The notes beneath the pieces were generated by a model. The model made no database searches. It was not told the DNA's origin and saw only the letters and a program-made list of their open reading frames with translations. Shown here piece by piece: positions 24,948 to 33,988 of a DNA stretch of 64,000 bases; position 1 is the stretch's first letter, and every line of letters begins with the position of its first letter. Source of the DNA: Aldehydirespirator sp965220485 (GTDB lineage Bacteria > Actinomycetota > Acidimicrobiia > Acidimicrobiales > Aldehydirespiratoraceae). Where the stretch lies: the NCBI GenBank assembly GCA_965220485.1, contig OZ244832.1:3720001-3784000 (forward strand), in the 5' to 3' direction. The position numbers were made by a program, and so were the translations under genes.

Positions 24948-26243
24948 CTAGCGGGACGGCAACATCGGGGAGAACGCTTCGAGCACGTTGTCAAGCACGA
25001 ACTCCTCGTGGACGATCAGTCGGTGGTCGTCATACGTTGACTCGAGCCTGCGATCCCACGGTGTAGGGCCGCACCCCTTGGTGCTGCGCGCGAGCGCGAC
25101 GCCTCTGGCGCCAGCGAGACGGACGGCGTCCTCGTAGTCGTCAGCGCCCATCATCCACGGTCGACAGCCCAGATCTTGCATCCGCCGGCAGATCGCGATG
25201 CCCGCCGCGTCGAAGTCGCCGTGATACCAGAGGAGGGTGCCCGAACGCTGCATCTGGGACATCAGCGTGGTGACCGCGGTTGTTGGGTTGCCGTTGGCGG
25301 CCACGACGCAGAACGGGACGCACCGCTCGGCCGCGGCCTCCACCAGGCGAGGGTTCTCGACCACCAGGACGGGTGTCCCGTCGGGCACCGTCACCGGGTG
25401 GCGCAGCATCGCCAGAAGGCTGATGTGCAGGGGAAGCGAGCCTTCGGCCGCGGCCCGGATCTGCTCATCGAGCGGCGAAGTGCCCTGAGCGGGGATCGAC
25501 CACGCGAGCACGGGCGCGGAGACGCGGTCGAAGAGCACTCCGGCTGCCTCCCACAGTTCCCTCCCTTCAAGTGGCTGCTCCACGCGGTGGCGAAGGGCGC
25601 GCTCGGTGAATGACGCCAGCTTTGTGTTTGGGTCGAGGGCGTGGGAAGACCCGAAGAGACCGGCGGCCAGCTCGGTGCGGCTGGCACCGGGAGGCTCGAT
25701 CAGATCGAGCTGATCGAGCAGGCGACGCACGCCCGTCACCAAGCGCTCGACCTCGTCGCTGTCCAGTCCGCCGAGCAGGCCAGCGCTGATCAGGTTGTCA
25801 GCCCATGCGGTCGCCCAAGGCTCCGGCCATGACGCCACGCCGTCTCGAAGCGCGGCTTTCGCCCCTTTCGAGCGGGTCTGATGGCTCCGTCGCAGTGCGG
25901 CTTCCTTAGACGGGGGATGGCCAAGCAGGGTGAGCGCCTCGCTCAGGTCGCTGCCGATCCCGCGAGCGACGAGCGCGGCCTCGACCTCTGCCAGATCCAG
26001 TCGCTTGTTCGGCCGTTTGCCCAGCAGCGATTCGAGCGCCAAGGAACTGTCGGAGTCGAGACCCGGCCGAGAGATCGTTCCACGACGCTCGGATCCGAAG
26101 CGGTCGAGACGGTGGCGCGCCGCCACCCACACGGGCTGCAGGCCCGACGTCGACAGCGACTCGGGGACGGGGCGAGACGGCGAGGCGGAGGGGCGCATCG
26201 TCTCACCGCTCGTGCGGCGGATTCGGGTTGGGATGCTCGTCAT
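24948..26243 (-). CDS. jetD: Wadjet type II JetD, Toprim-type nuclease (TIGR02679/DUF2399)
   Basis: JetD is the nuclease of the Wadjet anti-plasmid system and has a topoisomerase-VI-like Toprim fold. The C-terminal DUF2399 domain shows PVLVVENPRL (Glu296) and WYHGDFDAAGIAI (Asp343, Asp345), the Toprim Glu and DxD; HEEFVLDNVLEAF closes it. The N-terminal ~250 residues fit the DUF3323-type region of TIGR02679. ATG 26243 is 32 bp after the jetB stop. In characterised systems JetABC extrudes circular DNA and JetD cuts it; all key Toprim residues are present, so the enzyme looks intact. Confidence 0.88.
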   Translation of the reverse strand: MTSIPTRIRRTSGETMRPSASPSRPVPESLSTSGLQPVWVAARHRLDRFGSERRGTISRPGLDSDSSLALESLLGKRPNKRLDLAEVEAALVARGIGSDLSEALTLLGHPPSKEAALRRSHQTRSKGAKAALRDGVASWPEPWATAWADNLISAGLLGGLDSDEVERLVTGVRRLLDQLDLIEPPGASRTELAAGLFGSSHALDPNTKLASFTERALRHRVEQPLEGRELWEAAGVLFDRVSAPVLAWSIPAQGTSPLDEQIRAAAEGSLPLHISLLAMLRHPVTVPDGTPVLVVENPRLVEAAAERCVPFCVVAANGNPTTAVTTLMSQMQRSGTLLWYHGDFDAAGIAICRRMQDLGCRPWMMGADDYEDAVRLAGARGVALARSTKGCGPTPWDRRLESTYDDHRLIVHEEFVLDNVLEAFSPMLPSR

Positions 26244-26275
26244 CGTCGGACGGCGGGGCGGACGGGCGCATCGCT

Positions 26276-27415
26276 TCAGAGCAGCGACGCCTGCTCGCCG
26301 GCCTCATCGACTTCGGCGAGATAGCGCCAGGCCGCGGGCAGGAGCCGGACGGTCCCGGCGTGCACATCGGCGAGTCGATGGTCTTGCAGGAGATCGAGCA
26401 CGGCGGCCGCGAGGCGCTCCGGCTCGTCGGCCAGCTTCGACCAGTAGCGGCGGTACTCGATGGCCAGCGCCCTCACGGTGTCGTCGAACTCACGGCGCTC
26501 GACAACCGATCGTTCCGTCTCGATGAGCCGGCCGATCGCCAGGAGCGCGGCGTGACCGACGGTGCCGCCGAGTGGGAACCGGCTGTCGGTCATCCCGTCT
26601 TCGGGGTCGATGGTCGCCACGCCCTCGGCCCGGGTCTCGAGCCGCAGCCCGAACATCTCGTCGAAGATCCGGGCCTCCTCTCCGAGTCGGCGTCTTAGCT
26701 CCGCCCATTCGTCATCGGCGAGGTCGCCGCGGTACAGCACCGGTTCCTCCAGCAGGGTCGAGCGCATCCAGCGCCGCGGGTGCGACCGACGCTCCTCTGA
26801 GCGGTCCATCAGGGCGTCGACCGTCTCGGAGCCGGCCAGCGCGGGGAGCGGCAGCAAGGCAACGCGGTCGGGCCGGATGCGCAGCACCGCGTCGGCTTCG
26901 CTGTTGTCGATGTAGCGGTCGACGCGGTCGTGGGCCTCGCTGGCCAGACCGTGCCGGATCATCCACTTCAGTGCGGCTATCAGGGCGCGGCGGTCTGCAA
27001 GAGCCTCGGTGACCGTGACGCCTGCGTCGCTCGCCGCGGAGCGGATCTTCTGCAACAGGTCGCGCAGGCTGATCACGTTGGGTCCCGCCGCCACCGCCGC
27101 GAGGGCCAGCGCAAGCATCGTGTACTCGCGGACCGACAGGGCACGGCTCTGGTCCGTTGCCGTGCGCAAGGGCCGCCGCCGGGCGACGACGGTCGACTTG
27201 AGCAGGCGGGCCGTGTCGGACGTGACCTGGAGGCGGTACCCGAATCTCTGGGTGAACCAGCGGTCAAGAGAGTGCTCGTGCCTTCGGATCAGGCGGAATG
27301 TGTCTGGATCGTGCTCGGCGAGCACTAGCGGATGAGCGACAAGATGTCGGGCGGCGGCTCGAAGGTCGAGCTCGCGACGGGGATCGGCCGAGACGCCTGC
27401 GGCTGCGGAGGTCAC
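26276..27415 (-). CDS. jetB: Wadjet type II JetB, MukE-like (TIGR02678/DUF2398)
   Basis: Second subunit of the Wadjet SMC complex, the MukE-like kite protein. 379 residues from GTG 27415, which overlaps the jetA stop as GTGA; the longer open frame to 27811 lies inside jetA and is rejected. Family segments include RRELDLRAAARHLVAHPLV, HEHSLDRWFTQRFGYRLQV, RALSVREYTMLALALAA, ALKWMIRHGLA and PVLYRGDL. No catalytic role is expected. Confidence 0.87.
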   Translation of the reverse strand: MTSAAAGVSADPRRELDLRAAARHLVAHPLVLAEHDPDTFRLIRRHEHSLDRWFTQRFGYRLQVTSDTARLLKSTVVARRRPLRTATDQSRALSVREYTMLALALAAVAAGPNVISLRDLLQKIRSAASDAGVTVTEALADRRALIAALKWMIRHGLASEAHDRVDRYIDNSEADAVLRIRPDRVALLPLPALAGSETVDALMDRSEERRSHPRRWMRSTLLEEPVLYRGDLADDEWAELRRRLGEEARIFDEMFGLRLETRAEGVATIDPEDGMTDSRFPLGGTVGHAALLAIGRLIETERSVVERREFDDTVRALAIEYRRYWSKLADEPERLAAAVLDLLQDHRLADVHAGTVRLLPAAWRYLAEVDEAGEQASLL

Positions 27416-29490
27416 GTCGGCACTCCGGCCGTCGCCGCGGCGTCCAATGGCGTCGCTCGTTCGCCGGCCGCGTCGGTCGCGTCTGTGCTGGGGGCCGGCT
27501 CGGTGGGTTTCGCCCGGTCTGTGCTGGGGGCCGGCCGTGCTCGCGTTGGTGCTCGTGGCGAAGCGCGAGCAGGTGCCGCGGTGGCCGACCCGTTCACCGA
27601 GTCCGCGGCGGCTCCGTTCGGCGACGCAGAGAGTCCAGCACTCCGGGGGCGGCGGGACCCCACGCTCGCCGAGTCCGCGGCGGCGCCATCCGGCGACGGT
27701 CCCACGCTTTCCTCGTCGGGGGCGACGGTCACGACCAGACCGTGCATCAAGAGTCGTCCTTCTGGGCATTCGACGACGGTGCTCGCTCCGTTGTGGCTGG
27801 TCACAGTGCACCGCACTCCGAAGTCGGCGGCGGTGCGGACATTCGTCCGAGCGCCGCGGTCATGACCGGACCGGCTGATGAGGTCGCGCAGCATCGAGAA
27901 GCTGGCCACCGATATCTCAGCACCGTCGATGTGGCCGCGATCGTCCGCGCAGGCCAACAACTCGGCGGCGATGGCCTCCCCGGCAACCCGCTTCAGCTCG
28001 CGGTCGCGCCACATGAGCTCCCGCTCGCGAGCCCGGTCGCGGATGGGTGTCGTCCTGCCGCGCGGAGTGGTGTCGCCACGCTTGCGCAGCGACACCGGCA
28101 CGACCGCGCGGGGAGCGTCTCTCCAGGCCGTGGTGGCCGGTTCGGGGTCGTCGGCATCCGCGGACAGGGTCGCCAAGCGGCGGCACGAGCCGAGGCCGAA
28201 CGCGGCAGCCGCGATCTGGTGTGCCTCGCCGCTCGTCGCGGCACCGTCGAAGAATCCGGCCAAGCGCAGGAAGTCGGCGCGCCGCGATGCCGCGCCCAGC
28301 CCGGCACGCGACAGCCGCGTGACATTGGCGGTCAGGGTACGCACCGCTCCGAGCGCCTGGCGCGTCAGCTGATCAAGCCGTGACGCCTGCCCCGGCGCCG
28401 GCACGAACCACTCCGCGAGGTGCTCCCAGTCTCTGGCCGCCGTGCCGGGCAGGCGGCGAACGGCCACGCTGTGGCCGAGCCCGGCGTCGTCGACGCGGGC
28501 CGCCAGGCCGGATCTCAGCGCTCCCAGCAGCGGCGCCAGCCGGGGCAGGATGGCCTGCAGGCTGCGGGCGATCGGCCGTGTCATGCGCTCGATCTCGGCG
28601 AGCTGTTCCGAGACGTAAGACACTAGGACTCCCGCGAAGAGCTGAATCTCTTCTGCGTTGAGGTCGTAGCGGCTCTGCCACAGGTTGAGGTCGGCGAAGA
28701 ACTGGGTCAGTTCGGTGGTGAAGCGCTGGTGTAGGTCGAACACCGTGCGCACCCTGTCGGCGAGGCTGTCGGCCGGCCAGTGTTCGAAGCCCATGGCGGA
28801 CGGCTCGCCCAGATCGCTCAGGGCGCGGTGCAGGTCGCGCAGGCGCCCGGCCTGGACGTCGGCGATCTCGTCCACGGCGGACAGCACGCCCTCGACGATC
28901 TGGAACACCTCTTGGCCGGAGCGCGTGATCAGGTAGCGGTTGTGGCGCCGGTAGTAGTCCTCGATGCTCGATGGGTTGCCGACCGACGACGAGACCGTCA
29001 GATTCCCCCAGCGCCTGAGACTCTCCAGCCGTTCGGGCACCGCGGCCGGTTCCACGCTGGCGCGCACGACCGCGGGCTCGGCCGCGATCTCCTCAGGAGT
29101 GAACTCCGCGAAGAAGGTGCCGGCGAACACGCCGAGGATTGCTCGGTACTCGGTCCACGACTCAGCGGCGAGATAGCGGAAGAGCAGCCGGGCGCGGTTC
29201 GGCCCGTCGCTGTCTGGACCGGGCCGGGGCCCGGCGGTCGGGTGCTCCACTTCGCCGTCCGGGCCGTGGCCGGGCCCGGTCTCCGGGTGCTCCACTTCGC
29301 CGTCCGAGCCGTGGCCGGGCCCGGCGGTCGGGTGCTCCACTTCGCCGTCCGGGCCGTGGCCGGGCCCGGTCTCCGGGTGCTCCACTTCGCCGTTCGAGCC
29401 ACGCTGGCCGACGGACGCGGCGTCGAGAGGCCCGGTGCAGCCACTGGCCGACTCCTCAAAGCGAGTCGAGGGTTCAGTCTCGGCGCTCAT
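27412..29490 (-). CDS. jetA: Wadjet type II JetA, MukF/kleisin-like (TIGR02677/DUF2397), with repeat-bearing N-terminus
   Basis: The kleisin-like subunit linking the two JetC heads. ATG 29490 overlaps the jetC stop (ATGA); 692 aa. The family domain starts near RARLLFRYLAAESWTEYRAIL and continues through GQEVFQIVEGVL, FTTELTQFFADLNLW and YVSEQLAEIERMTRPI. Before it are four copies of a 15-residue repeat GEVEHPETGPGHGPD, Pro/Gly/His-rich and probably disordered, absent from the family as I know it. The C-terminal ~110 residues are Ala/Ser/Pro-rich. Confidence 0.87.
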   Translation of the reverse strand: MSAETEPSTRFEESASGCTGPLDAASVGQRGSNGEVEHPETGPGHGPDGEVEHPTAGPGHGSDGEVEHPETGPGHGPDGEVEHPTAGPRPGPDSDGPNRARLLFRYLAAESWTEYRAILGVFAGTFFAEFTPEEIAAEPAVVRASVEPAAVPERLESLRRWGNLTVSSSVGNPSSIEDYYRRHNRYLITRSGQEVFQIVEGVLSAVDEIADVQAGRLRDLHRALSDLGEPSAMGFEHWPADSLADRVRTVFDLHQRFTTELTQFFADLNLWQSRYDLNAEEIQLFAGVLVSYVSEQLAEIERMTRPIARSLQAILPRLAPLLGALRSGLAARVDDAGLGHSVAVRRLPGTAARDWEHLAEWFVPAPGQASRLDQLTRQALGAVRTLTANVTRLSRAGLGAASRRADFLRLAGFFDGAATSGEAHQIAAAAFGLGSCRRLATLSADADDPEPATTAWRDAPRAVVPVSLRKRGDTTPRGRTTPIRDRARERELMWRDRELKRVAGEAIAAELLACADDRGHIDGAEISVASFSMLRDLISRSGHDRGARTNVRTAADFGVRCTVTSHNGASTVVECPEGRLLMHGLVVTVAPDEESVGPSPDGAAADSASVGSRRPRSAGLSASPNGAAADSVNGSATAAPARASPRAPTRARPAPSTDRAKPTEPAPSTDATDAAGERATPLDAAATAGVPT
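29230..29405. repeat. tandem repeat, about 4 x 45 bp, inside jetA
   Basis: The sequence GGTGCTCCACTTCGCC recurs every 45 bp (near 29241, 29286, 29331 and 29376), with two alternating versions of the rest of the unit (CGGCGGTC and CGGTCTCC). The period is a multiple of three, so jetA stays open. The alternating pattern suggests a 90-bp doubling of a 45-bp pair. Confidence 0.93.
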
Positions 29491-32400
29491 GCCGCGGCCC
29501 GCCGTTCGAGGGCGAAGCCGTTCCATCGGTAGTGCTCAAGCAGGATCGCGCCCAGCCTGGCGTCTCGCACCACTTCGGTGATGGCGAGGTCGGGAACGGT
29601 GGGGTGGGTTCCCCAGAGCCGTTCGCTGGTGACGATGAGGTCGAGGTCGAGGTCGACGAGCAGGCCGAAGAGTTTGGCGTGGTTGTCCTCGGACACCTTG
29701 GCGAACGCGTCGTCGAGCACGATGAAGCGGGCGATTCCAGGCCCGACGCCGTCATTCGGCCCGGCCCGCTCGGCGAGCGCGTCGCATGAGGCGGCCACCG
29801 CTGCGAACAGAGGCAGGTAGGTGACGAGCTTCTTCTCCCCCTCCGACAGCGGCGTTCTCCTGCTCAGCCGGGACTCCTTCTCGCCGGGCTTGCGCACCAT
29901 CACGGCCATCTCGTGCCATTGCTTGTAGTTGAGTGCGTCGGCGATGAGCTGACCGTAGGGGACATCCGGCTGCAAGTCCCGCGCCTCTCGCAGGTGGTCT
30001 GACAGTGCCCGGCGCAGTTCTCTCTCGTCGTCCTCGGTGCGAAGGTCGGGGAGCTTCGTCAGAAGGTCGATCATGCGGTCCGTCGCCGGCTCCAGTTCTC
30101 CGGAGCGACGCCACCGCAGGCGGACTCCCACATCGTGAGCAGTCCTGACCGCGCCCAGCCGTTCGTTCATGCGGTCCACCAACTGCGCCGCGCCGTGAAC
30201 CCGTTCTGCGATCTCGCGTGCGATCAGTCCTTGCAGCAACTCTCTCAGCGCGTCGCTCTGCTTCTGGTCGAGCAGGCTGAGCATCTGGCGATGCTGCTGG
30301 GAGACGGCCCTGACCGAGGCCGCCAGCGGCGCCTTGCCCGAGGGACCGGTCACCTCCACGACCAGCGGCATGGCCGGGTCGGGCTGGCGCTCCTCGGCGT
30401 CCCATCCTGCGCCGAGCGAGTCGCGGCGCCGCCTCAACGACTGCCGGACGCTGTCGGCGCTGGTTGCGTCGGCGCGGGAGGCGTCGCGCCGGCTGGTGCC
30501 GGCTGCAGCACTGCTTCGATCGGCGCCGATCCTGCCGGGCTCCGCTTCCTCGGCGAGGGCCGGGTCCGCTGCTTCGCCGTTGCTGGCTGCACTGTCGCGG
30601 CCGTCGACGGCGGCAAGCAGGCGGTCGATCGAATCGACGACTTGGCGCAGGCCCTCGGGCCCGGTCGTCTTGGCCACGACCGGGCCGGGCGGCTCACTGC
30701 CTGGGTCGGCGATGGAGTCGAGGAGTCCGGGCGTGGCCAGCGCCCCCTCTGTCGACAGCCTGGCCTCGTCGCACGCCTGTTCGGCTCTGGCCCGCGCGTC
30801 GGCGGCTACGCGGGCCGAAGCCTGAGCCTCCGCCTTGCCTTCGACCGCGCCCTTGTGCTGCTCGCGGACATCGGCAAGGCGGGCACCGACCTCCCCGAGG
30901 TCCGCCTTGCGCTGGGCGCGCGCGGCCAGAACCTCCGCGTACTGAGCGCCGATGCTTCCCTCGATGGTCGTGAGGCGGGCCCGTTCGCTACTGTGCTCGG
31001 ACTCGGTCTTCTGGAGCGCCTGAAGCTCTGAGTGAAGATCGTCACTGGATGCTCGCCAGTACGCCGCGGCGACGCGCCAAGCGTCGATCGACCGCGCAAG
31101 AGCGTCGAGCAGCGAGCGGCATTTCTCGAGGCTCGATCCCAGATCCCGCAGATCCCTGCGAACCGCGTCGAGGCCCGGCCGGTCGGGTGGAAGTCGGAGG
31201 GTCACGGCCGTGCGGTGGAGCTCGTCTGAGGCCGCGACCGACAGCCGCTCGGCATCGGTGCAGCCTGACGCGGCCGCATCCCGGTCGGTCTCCGCCGTGT
31301 GCACCGCCTGGGCTGCAGCGTCGACCGCGGCCGACGCCTCGACGATGGCGGCCGTGGAAGGCAGACGCTGCCGAAGCCTCTGAGCCTCCTCGAGCGACGA
31401 CCGGCACCGGGCATGTCGGGCTCGGCTGTGCTCCACCGCGGCGACGGCCGCCTCCAAGCGGGCCGACGCCTCCCGTCTGTAGCGTTCGAGAGCCTCCCGG
31501 CGGGCGGTCGCCCCGATGAACTCGGCGCGCTCCTTGCGGTGGCGGCCGCGCAGCGCGCCGACCCGGAAGGAGCCGTCCGTGGCCACGGCCGTAGCGGCGT
31601 TGCCCGACATGTCGCAGGAGATCGAGTCGAGGAGCCGGGCCACGGTACGGGGGTCCACGTCTGTGTTGAGGCGGTCGGGCACAGTCACGGCGAGGCAGTC
31701 GCTCAGCGGGCTCTCGACGGCCCGCGCGGCCGCCGCGACCAACTCGCCGCCGGCCAACTCCAGGACGGCATCCTCGGTAACGCGGGCCACGAGCAGTCCC
31801 GAGGACTCGAGCGCGGCCTCGATTCCGGAGCGCTCGTCGGATCCGAGGTGCGACTTGAAGTCGATCAGGTCGGCGAGGCAGTGCTCCGGCGCTGTCTGCC
31901 AGCTGGGTCTGGACGGTTCCGGCTCGGTTCTGGCGGCCAACTCCTCGACGAGCGCCTGGACTTCGGCTGCGATGCTCCGCTCGGCGCTCAGACGGGACTC
32001 GACTTCCGCCGCAGCCCGGTGCCAGTGCTCGGTGAGATCATCGCAATCGGCCTCCAACTTGGCTCGCAGCGTCCCGGCCCAGTCGGCGTCCGCCGCCGTC
32101 GTCGGGAAAGCGTGGCGCGTCGGACCGCCCAGGTCGGCCCTGGCCGCCGCGAAGCCGGCCGCGGCGGGCGCATCGACGCCCGCTTCCTGCGCCTGGGTCA
32201 GCGCTTGCCGTGCCCATTCCAGGGTCTGTTCGGTCCACTCGCACCGTGCGGCATCGAGTAGTCGGTTCTGGTCTGCGAGGCGGGCCGCGGCTCGATCGGC
32301 AGCCTCGGAGGTGGCCTCCAACCTTGACTCCGCCCGGCTGAGTGCCTGCTCAGCCGAGTCGAGCGCAGCGAGGCCCTCATCGACCTTGTCGATGTCGGCT

Positions 32401-33764
32401 CGACGCTCAAGCACCGCGCCGTCCACGGCGGCGATCTTGCTGCTGATCGAGGAGTGGTCGAAAGTACCCTCCGGCTCGGATGCGTCGGTGCCGGACAGGG
32501 CCGACTCGGAGACCGCGACCAGCGCAGGCGGGCGGCGGCCGACCCGGAGGTGCTCGCCCAGCTCGGCCGCGGACGCCAGCGCTACGTTCAGGGCGGCGGC
32601 GTCGTCCCGGCCGCGCTGCTGGGTCCGCCACAGTTCGCCGATCGCAGCGTCGGCTTGGCGCCGTCGGCTCGCCACCCGCTCCTCGGCTCGCTCGCACTGC
32701 TGGGAGAGGTGGGCCACGAAGTCGCGCAGCCCGTCGAGCTGCTGGCCTTCCCGGTAGGCCCGCGATTCCTCCAAGGCGGAGATCTCGCTTCTCAGGTGCT
32801 CGACATTGCGCTCGTGCTCGGCGATCTCGACCTCGAGTCGTTCCACTTCGGCCGCAGCCGCCCCCGCGGTCCGCTGCTTCTGCTTCTCGTCGCGGACGCG
32901 GCCGCGCGCCGCGGTCAGGCGGGAGCGCCCCTCTCCTGCCCGCTGCCGGAGCTCGCTGGCGCAGTACGCCCGGTAGACGTCGAGCAGGCCGCGTATCGCG
33001 TCGAGTGTCCGGGCGAGGTCGGCGACGTTGCGGCGGTGCTCGTCGAGGTCGTCGAGCGGCTGGGCGGCCTCGTCCAGCGCCTGCTCCGACAGTTGCGGGA
33101 GGGCCTCGACGAGGTGCTGCGGCAGATCGAGGTCGATGCGGTCGCCGACCCGCGGGCTGCGCACCACGTGAATCAGCCCGATGTGCTCGTCGATCGGCGC
33201 GCCGCCGAAGAGGTGGCGCTGGACGGCGAGGCGGTAGTCGGCGCGGCGGCGGTCGCCGAACACCTCGTCGCCTTCGAGCTCGGACCTCAGTGCGTCGGCC
33301 GACAGCGGCTGGTCGCCCGCCACGAGGTTCAAGTCGATGGCCGGTCGCCGGGAGGTGACGAACCACCAAGTGGTCACGCTGTCGGACTGGCGGCTGGCCT
33401 TGATGCCGCAGCCGCAGACGAGGAACTCGCCCTGCCGCTCGAACTCGATCCACAGGTAGCCCACCGGCTGGGCGTCGTTTCGCCCGTTGAGCATCCACGA
33501 CCTCAGGATCCCGGTCTGGTCGCCGGCCGCGTCGATACGGCCCGGACGGGCGGTCAGCAGGAAGGGCAGCAGCATGTTCATTGCGGTCGACTTTCCCGAG
33601 CCGTTGACGCCGCGCAAGAGCAGCCGTCCTCCGGCGAAGTTCAGCACCTCGTTCTCGTACTGGTAGACGTTGATGATCCCGGCCCGGTTCAGCCGCCAGC
33701 GACGGGGTGCCGGGTCCGACGGGCCCGTCGTTGCGTTGATGTTGTCCACAGGCTGTGCAGTCAT
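29487..33764 (-). CDS. jetC: Wadjet type II JetC, SMC/MukB-like ATPase (TIGR02680)
   Basis: A 1425-aa SMC-like protein, matching the >1400-residue length of TIGR02680. N-terminal head: WRLNRAGIINVYQYENEV, then Walker A GVNGSGKST (residues 52-60). Two long coiled-coil arms with an Ala/Arg/Glu-rich pattern surround a central hinge-like region (GRDSAASNGEAADPA area and SGLLVARVTEDAVLEL). C-terminal head: signature TPLSEGEKKLVTY and Walker B FIVLDDAFAKVS. ATG 33764 is chosen because upstream residues are not conserved. It is the first gene of the operon, ahead of jetA, jetB and jetD, which overlap or follow closely. It should form the motor that extrudes plasmid DNA for JetD cleavage. Confidence 0.9.
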   Translation of the reverse strand: MTAQPVDNINATTGPSDPAPRRWRLNRAGIINVYQYENEVLNFAGGRLLLRGVNGSGKSTAMNMLLPFLLTARPGRIDAAGDQTGILRSWMLNGRNDAQPVGYLWIEFERQGEFLVCGCGIKASRQSDSVTTWWFVTSRRPAIDLNLVAGDQPLSADALRSELEGDEVFGDRRRADYRLAVQRHLFGGAPIDEHIGLIHVVRSPRVGDRIDLDLPQHLVEALPQLSEQALDEAAQPLDDLDEHRRNVADLARTLDAIRGLLDVYRAYCASELRQRAGEGRSRLTAARGRVRDEKQKQRTAGAAAAEVERLEVEIAEHERNVEHLRSEISALEESRAYREGQQLDGLRDFVAHLSQQCERAEERVASRRRQADAAIGELWRTQQRGRDDAAALNVALASAAELGEHLRVGRRPPALVAVSESALSGTDASEPEGTFDHSSISSKIAAVDGAVLERRADIDKVDEGLAALDSAEQALSRAESRLEATSEAADRAAARLADQNRLLDAARCEWTEQTLEWARQALTQAQEAGVDAPAAAGFAAARADLGGPTRHAFPTTAADADWAGTLRAKLEADCDDLTEHWHRAAAEVESRLSAERSIAAEVQALVEELAARTEPEPSRPSWQTAPEHCLADLIDFKSHLGSDERSGIEAALESSGLLVARVTEDAVLELAGGELVAAAARAVESPLSDCLAVTVPDRLNTDVDPRTVARLLDSISCDMSGNAATAVATDGSFRVGALRGRHRKERAEFIGATARREALERYRREASARLEAAVAAVEHSRARHARCRSSLEEAQRLRQRLPSTAAIVEASAAVDAAAQAVHTAETDRDAAASGCTDAERLSVAASDELHRTAVTLRLPPDRPGLDAVRRDLRDLGSSLEKCRSLLDALARSIDAWRVAAAYWRASSDDLHSELQALQKTESEHSSERARLTTIEGSIGAQYAEVLAARAQRKADLGEVGARLADVREQHKGAVEGKAEAQASARVAADARARAEQACDEARLSTEGALATPGLLDSIADPGSEPPGPVVAKTTGPEGLRQVVDSIDRLLAAVDGRDSAASNGEAADPALAEEAEPGRIGADRSSAAAGTSRRDASRADATSADSVRQSLRRRRDSLGAGWDAEERQPDPAMPLVVEVTGPSGKAPLAASVRAVSQQHRQMLSLLDQKQSDALRELLQGLIAREIAERVHGAAQLVDRMNERLGAVRTAHDVGVRLRWRRSGELEPATDRMIDLLTKLPDLRTEDDERELRRALSDHLREARDLQPDVPYGQLIADALNYKQWHEMAVMVRKPGEKESRLSRRTPLSEGEKKLVTYLPLFAAVAASCDALAERAGPNDGVGPGIARFIVLDDAFAKVSEDNHAKLFGLLVDLDLDLIVTSERLWGTHPTVPDLAITEVVRDARLGAILLEHYRWNGFALERRAAA

Positions 33765-33988
33765 GGTGCGGACAGTAGCGAAGCGGTGTGACATCCTTCG
33801 GCCATCTGTCACGCGGCGGCAGCTTCTAGAGGGCAAGAGGCCTCATAACCCAGAAGGGACAGGAAGAGTCGGGACATCGTGGCCGAGGGCTTGCTAGCCC
33901 GGTCGGAATCCCTTGCTGCGGCCCGTACCTGCGGCCTGGCCCGAGGGGTTCCGCTTGGTTGCGGTCCAAGCTGCGCTCGGACAATAGG

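Noticed and set aside
29487..33764. JetC as the chromosomal condensin SMC
   Set aside because: N-terminal head motif, length and three adjacent TIGR02677-02679-type genes fit Wadjet type II, not SMC-ScpAB.
33840..33988. Possible riboswitch before the LLM oxidoreductase
   Set aside because: Several GC-rich pairings can be drawn, but no known riboswitch core motif is visible.
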